Below, one piece after another: positions 1 to 7,663 of a stretch of 16,530 bases of DNA (position 1 is the first letter of the stretch; each line of letters begins with the position of its first letter). Made by a program: the position numbers and the translations under genes. The notes under the pieces are model-generated. The model was not told where the DNA came from and did not search any database. It saw only the letters and a program-made list of their open reading frames with translations. This stretch comes from Candidatus Babeliales bacterium (GTDB taxonomy: Bacteria; Babelota; Babeliae; Babelales; CAZZPM01), in NCBI GenBank assembly GCA_016763165.1, contig JAESUJ010000080.1:1-16530 (forward strand), written 5' to 3'.

Positions 1-326
1 ATAATAATTTCATCACCTTTTTTCAAAAACAGTGGAGCCCAATAGGTTGCTATGCAATTGATTGCTGCAGTTGTACCTGAAGTAAAAATAACTTCTTCCT
101 TCAAACTGTTGATCCACTGAGCAACTGATGAGTGCGCCTCTTCATATTTTTGTGTAATCGATTCACTTGAAGCATACAGACCACGATGAATGTTAGCGTT
201 TGATTCTTTATAAATAGTCTGTTCAGTATCAATTAAAACTGATGGTTTTTGCGTTGTTGAAGCACTGTCAAGCCAGACTTGTTCTGTTTTTTGGAAAAAT
301 GGAAATTGTTTTCTTATATCACTCAT
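1..326 (-). CDS. sufS: Cysteine desulfurase, SufS/CsdA type (5' part, runs off the window)
   Basis: The first 108 codons are present, starting at the ATG at 326; the rest lies beyond base 1. The protein begins MSDIRKQFPFF and continues with LDSASTTQKP, SNANIHRGLY, a Y-E-A-H segment and FTSGTTAAIN. These match in order the N-terminal part of group II cysteine desulfurases: the substrate-pocket strand, the N-x-H-R-G loop and the PLP phosphate-binding T-S-G-T-T loop. Such enzymes take sulfur from cysteine for Fe-S cluster assembly in the cytoplasm. The catalytic lysine and cysteine are outside the window and cannot be checked. No strong Shine-Dalgarno is visible. It is divergent from the helicase gene with a 177-base gap. 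Class V aminotransferases of other function share the fold, but the SufS-like loops favour this call. Confidence 0.87.
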   Translation of the reverse strand, partial: MSDIRKQFPFFQKTEQVWLDSASTTQKPSVLIDTEQTIYKESNANIHRGLYASSESITQKYEEAHSSVAQWINSLKEEVIFTSGTTAAINCIATYWAPLFLKKGDEII

Positions 327-389
327 AATCACTTACACAAAATAAAGAGGGTTCAAAAATTAGAAAAAAAATGTTACAACTACTATTAA

Positions 390-408
390 AGTAGACTCTA
401 ACTCTACT
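390..408. promoter_or_regulatory. Inverted repeat in the divergent sufS-pcrA gap
   Basis: AGTAGA and TCTACT form perfect 6-base arms around a 7-base centre, midway between two divergent genes. The placement would suit an operator or a small hairpin in the minus-strand leader. No regulator is identifiable, and an arm of this length can arise by chance in AT-rich DNA. Confidence 0.25.
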
Positions 409-433
409 ATGAAAACAGAAAAAAGCCTAACTT

Positions 434-462
434 TTGTCTCTTTTCATCATTTGAGACAGAAT
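434..462 (+). promoter_or_regulatory. Candidate promoter of pcrA
   Basis: TTGTCT (434-439) and CAGAAT (457-462) are separated by 17 bases and lie about 40 bases upstream of the helicase start. The gene then has AAAGGA at 491-496, 7 bases before the ATG. A short inverted repeat (TGTCTC 435-440, GAGACA 453-458) overlaps the same boxes. This is a pattern match only. Confidence 0.35.
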
Positions 463-503
463 AAACAGAATCTTACAGATAATTTGACCCAAAGGACAAT
501 ATT

Positions 504-2771
504 ATGAACCCTATAGCTGATAGCATCATACAAAGTCTTAACAGTCAGCAAAAAAAAGCTGTACTTCATGAAAATGGTGGACTACTTGTTGTCTCTGGTG
601 CAGGATCTGGAAAAACACGCGTCATTACCTCACGAATAGCATACCTTTTAACCCATCATCAAGTTCACCCTGACAGCATCATCGCTTTAACCTTTACCAA
701 TAAAGCAGCTCGTGAAATGAAGGAGAGAATTGTCAGCCTTGTTGGTGAGAGTACAAAAATTCCTTTCATTGGAACCTTTCATGGCTACTGCTTACTACTT
801 CTTCGTCGCTTCAAACAACTAACCGAGATGGAAACTTTTTCAATTTTAGATCAAGATGATCAACAACAATTATTAAAACGAATCATTAAAAAATTTGGAT
901 GTGATAAACAAGTGACAGCATCCTCCATTCAATCTTTTATCTCTCAGCAAAAAAATGGTTCCAATTCTGATTCGGCAATGTATTTGCCTCCTATTTTCAA
1001 AGAGCTTCAGAACGCTTATGAGGAAGAGAAAGTACGATCACATGCTCTTGATTTTGATGATCTCATGATTAAAGTCTTGCATGGTTTCAAAAAGCATCCT
1101 GATTTCAAAGCTGGATTTCAAGAACGAATCAAACATATTTTAGTTGATGAGTATCAAGATACCAATAAAGTTCAACATGAACTCTTGCAACAGATGTCAT
1201 GCAATCAAGATAAAACTTTAAGCGCCGACTCGATCTGTGCTGTTGGTGATGAAGATCAATCAATTTATTCATGGCGTGGAGCTAATGTAAGCAACATGCA
1301 AGACTTTAAAGAAGACTTTGCTCCAGTAACTGTTATCAAAATCGAACAAAACTATCGATCTGTACAGCCTATTTTACAAGCAGCAAATGATGTTATTTTA
1401 AATAATAAGAATCGAATCCCTAAAGAGCTCTGGTCAGATAAAAAAGCAACCAATCGAGTACTCGCAATTCATTGCCAATCAGGCTACCAAGAAGCAGACA
1501 TCATCGCACGATACATCGCAACACTTCCTGAATCAATCAAAAAAAGCGATGTTGCTATTCTGTATCGGACACATTATCAATCGAGAAATATTGAAGAAGC
1601 TTTAATAAAAAACAGCATCCCATACCACATTGTTGGGGGGCTTCGTTTCTATGAGCGAAAAGAGATAAAAGATATTTTGGCATACTTGCGGCTCGTGGTA
1701 AATCCATACGATCGCGTCAGTTTTTTACGCATTTTTAATACTCCAACACGCGGCTTGGGAGCAAAAGTCGAAAGTATGATTTTAGAACGATGGGAACAAG
1801 AACCATTTTTTGACTTCAAATCAATCCTTAAAACATTTTTAGAAGGAAGCAATGCTCTTTCTGGCATTCGTGCCGAGTCGATTAGAGAATTTATTGATCT
1901 ATTTGATGGGCTATCTACTGATCATGAACCATCCTATGTTGCTGACAGCATCATGCAAAACATTGGATACCGCGACTACATAAAAAATCATTACGATACC
2001 GATGAAGCTCGCACCAAGCTTGAAAACTGCAAAGAATTTATAAACTCGATGATGCACTCTGAAAAGAAAACTATCATATCGACTGGTGAGCCGCTCTCTT
2101 TGCAAACATTCTTACATGAAGTTGCACTTTTACAAGAAAAAATTGAGGAAGACAAAACAAAAGTAGAGTCTATCCACATCATGACTCTACATGCTGTCAA
2201 AGGACTTGAATTTAATACTGTTTTTATCATGGGACTTGAAGAAGGTTTGATTCCTTCATCTCGATCTTTAAACTCAGCTGCTGCGATTGAAGAAGAACGA
2301 CGACTTTTATATGTTGGGATGACACGAGCTAAAGAACGATTAATTATTTCTTATGCTCAGCAACGCATGAGTTTTGGACAGATCAATGATCAAGAGCCAT
2401 CACGATTTATTAAAGAAATACCTGCAAAACATTCAACCACCCTACATTTGTATGCAGATCCTTTATTTTTATGCGAACAACGACTTGCTGCATGGAGAAG
2501 TGGAAACATGAATGTAACATTTCAAACAGCACGTTCAGACATAAGATTGTATGGATCTCGAAAAACAAACTCTGCACAAACTAAAAGTTTTGTCAGCAAA
2601 GTCATCAAAACTAATCTGCCGTGGAATAAAAATGAACTGGTCAAGCATAACACATTTGGGCAGGGAATCATCAAACAAGTTGAAAAAACCAATGATGAAT
2701 TGTACTTGTTAACTATTATTTTCACACAAGGCCAAAAGAAGATCTTATCATCATTTATTCAAAAAATTTAG
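504..2771 (+). CDS. pcrA: ATP-dependent DNA helicase PcrA/UvrD
   Basis: This is a 755-residue superfamily 1A 3'-5' DNA helicase acting in nucleotide excision repair, replication restart and removal of RNA polymerase or RecA from DNA. All core motifs are visible. Walker A GAGSGKT is at residues 32-38, followed by motif Ia TFTNKAAREMKER. Walker B LVDEYQD is near 213, motif III GDEDQSIYSWRGA near 248, and motif IV QNYRS follows. Motif V VKGLEFNTVF is near 565 and motif VI YVGMTRAKERL near 600. The last ~45 residues (KHNTFGQGIIKQVE onward) match the Tudor-like C-terminal domain of PcrA/UvrD that contacts RNA polymerase. Length and order are normal for the family. The start is supported by AAAGGA 7 bases upstream, and a strong terminator follows immediately. 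PcrA and UvrD cannot be separated by eye. A relic of this gene's 3' end recurs at 4773-4829. Confidence 0.97.
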   Translation: MNPIADSIIQSLNSQQKKAVLHENGGLLVVSGAGSGKTRVITSRIAYLLTHHQVHPDSIIALTFTNKAAREMKERIVSLVGESTKIPFIGTFHGYCLLLLRRFKQLTEMETFSILDQDDQQQLLKRIIKKFGCDKQVTASSIQSFISQQKNGSNSDSAMYLPPIFKELQNAYEEEKVRSHALDFDDLMIKVLHGFKKHPDFKAGFQERIKHILVDEYQDTNKVQHELLQQMSCNQDKTLSADSICAVGDEDQSIYSWRGANVSNMQDFKEDFAPVTVIKIEQNYRSVQPILQAANDVILNNKNRIPKELWSDKKATNRVLAIHCQSGYQEADIIARYIATLPESIKKSDVAILYRTHYQSRNIEEALIKNSIPYHIVGGLRFYERKEIKDILAYLRLVVNPYDRVSFLRIFNTPTRGLGAKVESMILERWEQEPFFDFKSILKTFLEGSNALSGIRAESIREFIDLFDGLSTDHEPSYVADSIMQNIGYRDYIKNHYDTDEARTKLENCKEFINSMMHSEKKTIISTGEPLSLQTFLHEVALLQEKIEEDKTKVESIHIMTLHAVKGLEFNTVFIMGLEEGLIPSSRSLNSAAAIEEERRLLYVGMTRAKERLIISYAQQRMSFGQINDQEPSRFIKEIPAKHSTTLHLYADPLFLCEQRLAAWRSGNMNVTFQTARSDIRLYGSRKTNSAQTKSFVSKVIKTNLPWNKNELVKHNTFGQGIIKQVEKTNDELYLLTIIFTQGQKKILSSFIQKI

Positions 2772-2773
2772 AC

Positions 2774-2816
2774 AAAAAACAACCCCAAGATCAAATAATC
2801 TTGGGGTTGTTTTTTT
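2774..2816. terminator. Bidirectional intrinsic terminator between pcrA and the 595-aa gene
   Basis: AACAACCCCAAGAT (2778-2791) pairs perfectly with ATCTTGGGGTTGTT (2798-2811) around a 6-base loop. A T-run follows on the plus strand and an A-run precedes it. It can stop both pcrA (plus) and the convergent gene ending at 2829 (minus). Confidence 0.92.
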
Positions 2817-2828
2817 AAAATTTAATTT

Positions 2829-4616
2829 TTAACCTTTTAAATCAAGACTTGATACAGTCTTAACCAGAGTATTGAAAAATTTACTTGCTACTGAGCGTGA
2901 AGTCCCCGACTTTTTACCATGCGGTTTGACAAGACCAAAGCTGGCTCCTGAACCAAAATCAATGCTACGATGGCTTCCTTTTTGTCGTGATTCAGCAGCA
3001 CTCATACCATCTGGATACTGCTTTGAAATAGCATTAATAATTTTTATCATTCCACGAGTTTTTATTTTAGTGCGTGATGATTGAGCCTCAAAGCGCTCAA
3101 GCGCCTTTCCTCGCAATTGCCCTGCTTGCTCTTCTTTTTTAGCTAAGGACTCTTTTTTTTCAGAAGTTTTTTTTATAGACTTTGTACTTTTCTTATTTTT
3201 TTTACCTTTTTTCTTCTTTCTTCCTTGCACAGATTCTTGAATAACGAAGCTTTTTATTGCTTCTTGTTCTCTCATTATTTCTTCTTCATATTCAGAAAGA
3301 AGTCTTTCGGTACACTCTTCTTTAACCCTTGATATTTTATTTAAAATATTTTTTCGTAAAACTTCAATATTGTCACTATCTGCGATAGAATCAAGCTCTT
3401 CTTCATAATATTCTAAAGCTAAAACATTACCTTCGTTTTCATGCAATATCATACCAGCAGATTCGTTTACTGATTCATTTAAATAAGTAAGCGCTTCTAT
3501 TGAAAGAGCATTTTCTACATCTAATACTTTTTCTTCAATAAGATTTAAAAGCTGAAGAGTTGCAAACTTCGTTTCAAGACTCCCTGTTGGCAAGGAAAGA
3601 AAGCCCTTCAAAATACCATGATCATCTTTATACCTAATATCTACTATATCCCACCAACTCTTATCTAAATGAATATTCATCAACTCCTTAAAAGCAAATG
3701 GATGCTCACTCTTGGTACCTTCAATAAATCTAATTTTAAAACTTGTACTGTCACCCATTAATTCTGTAATTAAGAAACCAGATGAACTTATTGGAATCAT
3801 ATTTTCAGTAACTATACAGATATCAGGCCCCAAAATATCAAATGCAAGATTGTCTCTACTCAAAGGAAATGAGCGATACTCTTGACCCTGGATGTAAAAT
3901 CCAAGAGTAGACTCTTCTTCTGGTATATTAACTATATAAATGGAATCTATATTTCCAACATGATTCCGCTGTTTAAAAAAAAGAAACATAGATTTATTCA
4001 GTTGATTTAACAACAGCATTGCCTGTTTAACATTTCTTTGAGACTTGTCAATAATTTCTACTTGACTATCGAAATGTTTACTAAGACCTTGATGCACTGT
4101 CAACAAAGAGTTAACAGCCATGGTAAAAACAGCATAGTCTTGATATATATCAAATATCATCCTGTTAGATTCAAGTCTTGTACTTATTTTTTTAGAATTT
4201 TTAGATTTCTCAAAAATGCAGAGCTTTTCTTTTATTTGATATATCTTATTAAAATATAATCGAAGATTCTTCTCCCAAATTTTTACTCGTGATAAAATAA
4301 AATCATCATTTTCCAGTAGATCACGTTTTTCAAATAATGTCAGGATTTGAAGTAAATCGGTAATTTGAAACATTTTTTCTATACAAGGCAATCCTGAATC
4401 AAATTTTTTATCTTTGAATGTAAAAAAATAATTTTCTACAATCTCTTCATCAATAGAAAGTCTCTCTACTTGAGGCATAAAAAGATCTATAATTCTGCTT
4501 TCTGGATGTTGTTGATATCCACCACTCGGCCAATACAACTTGTCAGCTGTTGCGAAAGCCATGTTCAGACTACAAAATAGCAAAAAATAGATATAAAAAT
4601 AATTAATTTTAATCAT
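2829..4616 (-). CDS. Secreted 595-aa protein with C-terminal HicA-like domain (paralog A)
   Basis: The protein starts with a Sec signal peptide: MIK, then a long hydrophobic stretch, with probable cleavage near AFA-TADK (residue ~23). The mature N-terminus carries KLYWPSGGYQQHPESR, almost identical in the neighbouring paralog. Residues ~25-460 are unrecognised, with charged helical stretches and an acidic part (EEEIMREQEAIKSF) before residue 460. Residues 467-476 read KKKKGKKNKK, followed by more basic and possibly coiled-coil sequence (KKTSEKKESLAKKEEQ). Residues ~521-590 contain MIKIINAISK, SRQKGSHRSIDF (His549) and KPHGKKSGTSRSVASKFF. This resembles the HicA mRNA-interferase fold: catalytic GSH, then a P-H-x-K-x-x-x-G-T-x-R-x-I turn and helix. 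GGAG lies 5 bases before the ATG. A secreted effector acting on RNA is inference; signal peptide and paralogy are seen directly. Confidence 0.85.
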   Translation of the reverse strand: MIKINYFYIYFLLFCSLNMAFATADKLYWPSGGYQQHPESRIIDLFMPQVERLSIDEEIVENYFFTFKDKKFDSGLPCIEKMFQITDLLQILTLFEKRDLLENDDFILSRVKIWEKNLRLYFNKIYQIKEKLCIFEKSKNSKKISTRLESNRMIFDIYQDYAVFTMAVNSLLTVHQGLSKHFDSQVEIIDKSQRNVKQAMLLLNQLNKSMFLFFKQRNHVGNIDSIYIVNIPEEESTLGFYIQGQEYRSFPLSRDNLAFDILGPDICIVTENMIPISSSGFLITELMGDSTSFKIRFIEGTKSEHPFAFKELMNIHLDKSWWDIVDIRYKDDHGILKGFLSLPTGSLETKFATLQLLNLIEEKVLDVENALSIEALTYLNESVNESAGMILHENEGNVLALEYYEEELDSIADSDNIEVLRKNILNKISRVKEECTERLLSEYEEEIMREQEAIKSFVIQESVQGRKKKKGKKNKKSTKSIKKTSEKKESLAKKEEQAGQLRGKALERFEAQSSRTKIKTRGMIKIINAISKQYPDGMSAAESRQKGSHRSIDFGSGASFGLVKPHGKKSGTSRSVASKFFNTLVKTVSSLDLKG

Positions 4617-4662
4617 AAAAACTCCAAAATAACTTAATAAATAATGTTACAAACAGAAATAA

Positions 4663-4691
4663 AGAATATCGGACCAAGAAAAAATAGTCAA
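4663..4691 (-). promoter_or_regulatory. Promoter of paralog A
   Basis: On the minus strand TTGACT (4686-4691) and TATTCT (4663-4668) are 17 bases apart. The corresponding position upstream of paralog B has TTGACA-17-TACTGT, so the pair is conserved between duplicates. Confidence 0.65.
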
Positions 4692-4693
4692 AT

Positions 4694-4727
4694 AAAAAAG
4701 GGCCGAACTAGATATTCGCCTCTTTTT
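4694..4727 (-). terminator. Decayed copy of an upstream terminator
   Basis: AAAAAGGGCCGA pairs with TCGCCTCTTTTT with one C-C mismatch and one wobble. It matches the perfect hairpin at 6779-6821 in sequence, loop and position next to the -35 box. It follows no intact minus-strand gene directly, only the pcrA relic on the opposite strand, and looks like a relic of the duplication. It may still fold. Confidence 0.55.
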
Positions 4728-4772
4728 CAGTGATATATCTATATTTTGACATAAACTGATCTTTCAACCAAC

Positions 4773-4829
4773 ACCTTCATTGCACAAGGTCAGAAAAAAA
4801 TACTCTCATCATTTATTAAAAAGGTATAA
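4773..4829 (+). pseudogene. Relic of the pcrA 3' end (about 18 codons plus stop)
   Basis: Read on the plus strand this stretch gives TFIAQGQKKILSSFIKKV followed by TAA. The true pcrA C-terminus is IIFTQGQKKILSSFIQKI followed by TAG. Twelve of 18 residues agree, while the DNA differs at many third positions. Upstream the similarity fades and an in-frame TAA sits at 4752-4754, so no helicase can be made. Like the real gene, it is followed at once by a hairpin and then by the 3' end of a secreted-protein gene. It is a molecular fossil of the ~2-kb duplication. Confidence 0.75.
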
Positions 4830-4867
4830 AAAAAGAGGCCCATTTTTTTTTATTTGGACCTCTTTTT
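4830..4867 (-). terminator. Terminator of paralog B
   Basis: AAAAAGAGGCCCA (4830-4842) and TGGACCTCTTTTT (4855-4867) form a 13-base stem with one mismatch. On the minus strand it is followed by a T-run. It sits 15 bases beyond the stop of the gene ending at 4882. Confidence 0.85.
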
Positions 4868-4881
4868 ATTCAAACTATATT

Positions 4882-6699
4882 TTAATCTTTCAAATCAAGC
4901 AATGCTACAGTCTTCACTAAAGTACTGAAGAAGTTACTTGCTACTTTACGTGACGGCCCCTTTTTCTTGCCATGCGATTTTACAGGAACAGAAACGCTAG
5001 GTCCTGAGCCAAAATCAGCATTACAATGACTTCCTTTCTGTCTTGATTTAGCAGCACTCATAACCTGTAAATTTTGCTTTGTAAAAGCATTAATAACTTT
5101 ACCCATATTACGATTTTTTATTCCTGCACGTGACAAATTATGTTCAAAACGTTCTAATGCTTTGCCTCGCAATTGTACTCCTTGCTCTTCTTTTTTAGCT
5201 AGGAACTCATTTTTTTCAGAAGTTTTTTTTATAGGCTTTCTGTTTTTCTTATTTTTTTTTCCTTTTTTCTTCTTTGTTCCTTCTACCTTATCTTGAATAA
5301 CAAAGCTTTTTATTTCTTCTTGTTCTCTCATTATTTCTGCTTCATATTCAGAAATAATATTTTCAGTGCACTGTTTTTTAACATTTGATATTTTTTCTAA
5401 AATACTTTTTCGTAAAAGTTCAGTATCATCACCAATTTCTTCTTCAAAACACTCTAAAGCTAGAATATCACTTTCTTCATTTAATATCATTCCAACAGCT
5501 TCTCCTACTGATTCGTATAAACCAATAAGGGCTTTTTTTGAAAGAGGACTTACTACATTTGATACTGTTTCTTCAATAAGATTTAGAAGCTGTAAAGTTG
5601 CAAGTTTTGTTTCTATACCCCCTGTTGGCAAAGCTAAAAAACCACACTTTATGTTATTTTTAGAATCAATAGTTCTGATATCTGCTATATTCCAAATATA
5701 ATCATCTTGACTTTCTACGCCAGGTAAATAAACATTTTTGACTTCTTGAAAAAACAAGGGCGTTTCGCTTTCAAGTCCTTCAACATATCTAATTATAAAA
5801 TGTGACTCTCTATCGTGTTCTTCTGAAATATAAAAACCAGATGATTTAACTGGAGATTTATAATTAGTAACTAAATACAAATCTACACCCAATAACTTCT
5901 GACCAAATACCTGAATATCACATGGTATATAAGAATAATACTTTCCAGCATTAGAAATAAATTTTAAATTCATTTTTTGCTTAGTAGACAAAAATTTAGA
6001 TGGATCAAATTCATAATCCAAAAGATCTATTTTTTTCAGACATTTTTGATTATAAAAAAGAAAAAACATAGCATTATCCAATGTATCACACAATAAACAT
6101 ACGTATGCATGTTCCTTAGGTATACATTCTTTTTCTATGGGCAAACCATCAACTATAATATTTTCATAAAACTGATTGATATATACAAAAGAGCGTCTAA
6201 CCTCTTCGTAATTACTATATAAAAATGATAAAACTTTCTTCTTATTTTTATAAGATTCTATAGTACCACTTGCTTGTTTTTCTAATACATAAAGCTCTTC
6301 TATAGATTTATATAATTTTTTTATATCATCATTTATTTCTATAGATAATGTTTTTGAATCTGTTCTAACTTCATCGCCAAATTGATCAAGTTGCTTGAAC
6401 ATACTTGGAAAAACTTTTTGCATACCAGGTGCAACTAAATCATAAATTTCAAGCATCTTTTTTAAACATGGTGAGCCTGAATTAGCCTTTTTACCATTAA
6501 TTACAAAAAAATGATTCTCTATGGTTTCTTCGTCAGAAGAAAAACTCTGTACTGAAGACATGTAAGGCTCTAAAACTCTACTTTCTGGATATTGTTGATA
6601 ACCCCCATCTGGCCAATACAGCTTATTTTCAGCTGCAGAAAAAGCAACTTGAACAGAAAACAATACAATATAATATAGTAGAAAACTACGCTTTATCAT
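4882..6699 (-). CDS. Secreted 605-aa protein with C-terminal HicA-like domain (paralog B)
   Basis: The start is taken at the ATG at 6699 (MIKRSFLLYY), not the in-frame TTG at 6711. The TTG codon overlaps the GGAG ribosome site at 6706-6709, which lies 6 bases before the ATG exactly as in paralog A. A signal peptide ends near VAFSA-AENK. The mature start KLYWPDGGYQQYPESR is shared with paralog A. The middle is divergent and unrecognised, with several Cys (for example CLLCDTLDNAMFF). The 3' third is much more conserved: KKKKGKKNKK at about 476-485, KALERFE, then MGKVINAFTK, SRQKGSH (His558), DFGSG, SHGKKKGPSRKVASNFF. The last part resembles HicA's catalytic GSH and its following strand, turn and helix. 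No HicB-like partner is encoded next to it. A role as exported effector is inferred from export signal, duplication and context. Confidence 0.85.
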   Translation of the reverse strand: MIKRSFLLYYIVLFSVQVAFSAAENKLYWPDGGYQQYPESRVLEPYMSSVQSFSSDEETIENHFFVINGKKANSGSPCLKKMLEIYDLVAPGMQKVFPSMFKQLDQFGDEVRTDSKTLSIEINDDIKKLYKSIEELYVLEKQASGTIESYKNKKKVLSFLYSNYEEVRRSFVYINQFYENIIVDGLPIEKECIPKEHAYVCLLCDTLDNAMFFLFYNQKCLKKIDLLDYEFDPSKFLSTKQKMNLKFISNAGKYYSYIPCDIQVFGQKLLGVDLYLVTNYKSPVKSSGFYISEEHDRESHFIIRYVEGLESETPLFFQEVKNVYLPGVESQDDYIWNIADIRTIDSKNNIKCGFLALPTGGIETKLATLQLLNLIEETVSNVVSPLSKKALIGLYESVGEAVGMILNEESDILALECFEEEIGDDTELLRKSILEKISNVKKQCTENIISEYEAEIMREQEEIKSFVIQDKVEGTKKKKGKKNKKNRKPIKKTSEKNEFLAKKEEQGVQLRGKALERFEHNLSRAGIKNRNMGKVINAFTKQNLQVMSAAKSRQKGSHCNADFGSGPSVSVPVKSHGKKKGPSRKVASNFFSTLVKTVALLDLKD

Positions 6700-6748
6700 A
6701 AAAAACTCCAAAACAACTCACCAAATTAATAATTACAGATAGGAATAA

Positions 6749-6777
6749 ACAGTAGCAACTCAAACGATCATTGTCAA
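6749..6777 (-). promoter_or_regulatory. Promoter of paralog B
   Basis: On the minus strand a consensus TTGACA (6772-6777) lies 17 bases from TACTGT (6749-6754). The -35 box abuts the terminator hairpin of the preceding gene, so transcription units are packed with almost no spacer. Confidence 0.65.
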
Positions 6778-6778
6778 A

Positions 6779-6821
6779 TTAAGAAAAAGGGGCGAACTTA
6801 ACATTCGCCCCTTTTTCTTAA
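6779..6821 (-). terminator. Terminator of the 258-aa secreted-protein gene
   Basis: This is an 18-bp perfect stem, including AAGAAAAAGGGGCGA (6781-6795) and TCGCCCCTTTTTCTT (6805-6819), with a 7-base loop. It lies 22 bases past the stop of the gene ending at 6844. A weakened copy is at 4694-4727. Confidence 0.9.
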
Positions 6822-6843
6822 ATAATCAGAAATATTTTTTTAT

Positions 6844-7620
6844 CTACATTACTTTTTTAATAATCTCGTTCATTGCACCAGAAGCTAAAATTGCAATAAT
6901 ATTTGCCTTGCGTGGAGAATCATTTTTATCAATCATTTTTTGACGAAGAACTTCTGCAATAATGTAACTTGAAAAATAACCAGCTAACTGTTGTGTATTT
7001 ATCTTTGTACCTTCAACGGAATGTTCTTTACCATCAAGCCCAGTGACTTCCGTAAATATTCCATTCTTTTCCATAGCTAAATTACGAGCAATCCAAAGCG
7101 CCCATAAAGTTGTTATAATTTTTCTTTTGTCTGTTACATGATCTGAATAATCAGCAGGTAAGCTTGTATCTAAAGTATCAGCTGCTTTAAACCATTGCCA
7201 CCATGAAGCATTTTTATGAGTTCTTATTAACGCAGCATCAGCATAGACTCCAGCTTCTATCAACCCTTCATTAGCAAGCATTGCTAACGTCGCGGCCCTA
7301 TTTCCATCACTTGTTACAAGGGAGAATGCGTTAATAATTATAAATTTCAAACAGTGACGACCAACTGATCCTAAAAAACTTGTATCTTTCGCTAACACTT
7401 TATCAGCATAGTTATCACCAACCTTATTTATCTGATCAGCAAATGGAGTCTGTGTAGAAGCTTCTGTTTGCAACTTCTCCGTTGTCAAAGCTACTGATGA
7501 AAATTCTGTAGCAACCTCAGAGGTTAAAGGAGATTCATTTGTTGGCAAAGCTGTTGATGCGACTGTCGACAAAGATAATGCACATATAATTGTTAAAAAT
7601 ATATTTCTAAACCTAATCAT
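6844..7620 (-). CDS. Secreted 258-aa protein of unknown function
   Basis: The start is the ATG at 7620, with AAGGA 8 bases upstream; a longer frame beginning at TTG 7653 would place extra residues before the signal peptide. The N-terminus MIRFRNIFLTIICALSLSTVASTA is a typical signal peptide with cleavage near STA-LPT. Residues ~25-70 are Thr/Ser/Glu-rich and probably flexible. The rest looks helical, with SFLGSVGRHCLKFIIINAF, a Trp cluster (NASWWQWFKA) and LWALWIARNLAMEKNG. The C-terminal part is AIIASG-like and mildly hydrophobic (NIIAILASGAMNEIIKKVM). I recognise no family. It has its own promoter with a G9 tract, shared in type with the small secreted genes at 15.8 and 16.5 kb, and its own terminator, so it is probably monocistronic. 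Confidence 0.8.
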   Translation of the reverse strand: MIRFRNIFLTIICALSLSTVASTALPTNESPLTSEVATEFSSVALTTEKLQTEASTQTPFADQINKVGDNYADKVLAKDTSFLGSVGRHCLKFIIINAFSLVTSDGNRAATLAMLANEGLIEAGVYADAALIRTHKNASWWQWFKAADTLDTSLPADYSDHVTDKRKIITTLWALWIARNLAMEKNGIFTEVTGLDGKEHSVEGTKINTQQLAGYFSSYIIAEVLRQKMIDKNDSPRKANIIAILASGAMNEIIKKVM

Positions 7621-7663
7621 GAATTTAATCCTTACAATTAAAAGAAGATACAATAAACTAACT

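Larger units (their letters stand above)
2715..6821. repeat. Tandem ~2-kb segmental duplication (two diverged units)
   Basis: Unit 1 is about 2715-4727 and unit 2 about 4773-6821. In each unit the order is the same: the last ~18 codons of a pcrA-like frame (plus strand), a hairpin terminator, a large secreted-protein gene (minus strand), its SD and promoter (TTGACW-17-TAyTsT), and a second hairpin. The pcrA tails are offset by 2058 bases and the gene ends by 2053 bases. The coding parts have diverged strongly while gene order and regulatory elements remain alignable. Unit boundaries are estimates made by eye. Confidence 0.75.

Noticed and set aside
5366..5701. 111-codon plus-strand open frame
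   Set aside because: It is antisense to paralog B with Ser/Phe-rich composition typical of a shadow of a Lys/Glu-rich gene.
2829..6699. A HicAB toxin-antitoxin locus
   Set aside because: There is no HicB-like frame beside either gene, and the HicA-like segment is the end of a much longer signal-peptide protein, so a standard TA operon does not fit.
6700..6711. Longer N-terminus for paralog B starting with TTG at 6711
   Set aside because: The TTG overlaps the GGAG ribosome site, and paralog A starts at the equivalent ATG with the same spacing.
7621..7653. Eleven extra N-terminal residues for the 258-aa protein, starting with TTG
   Set aside because: AAGGA sits inside that extension, 8 bases before an ATG that gives a normal signal peptide.
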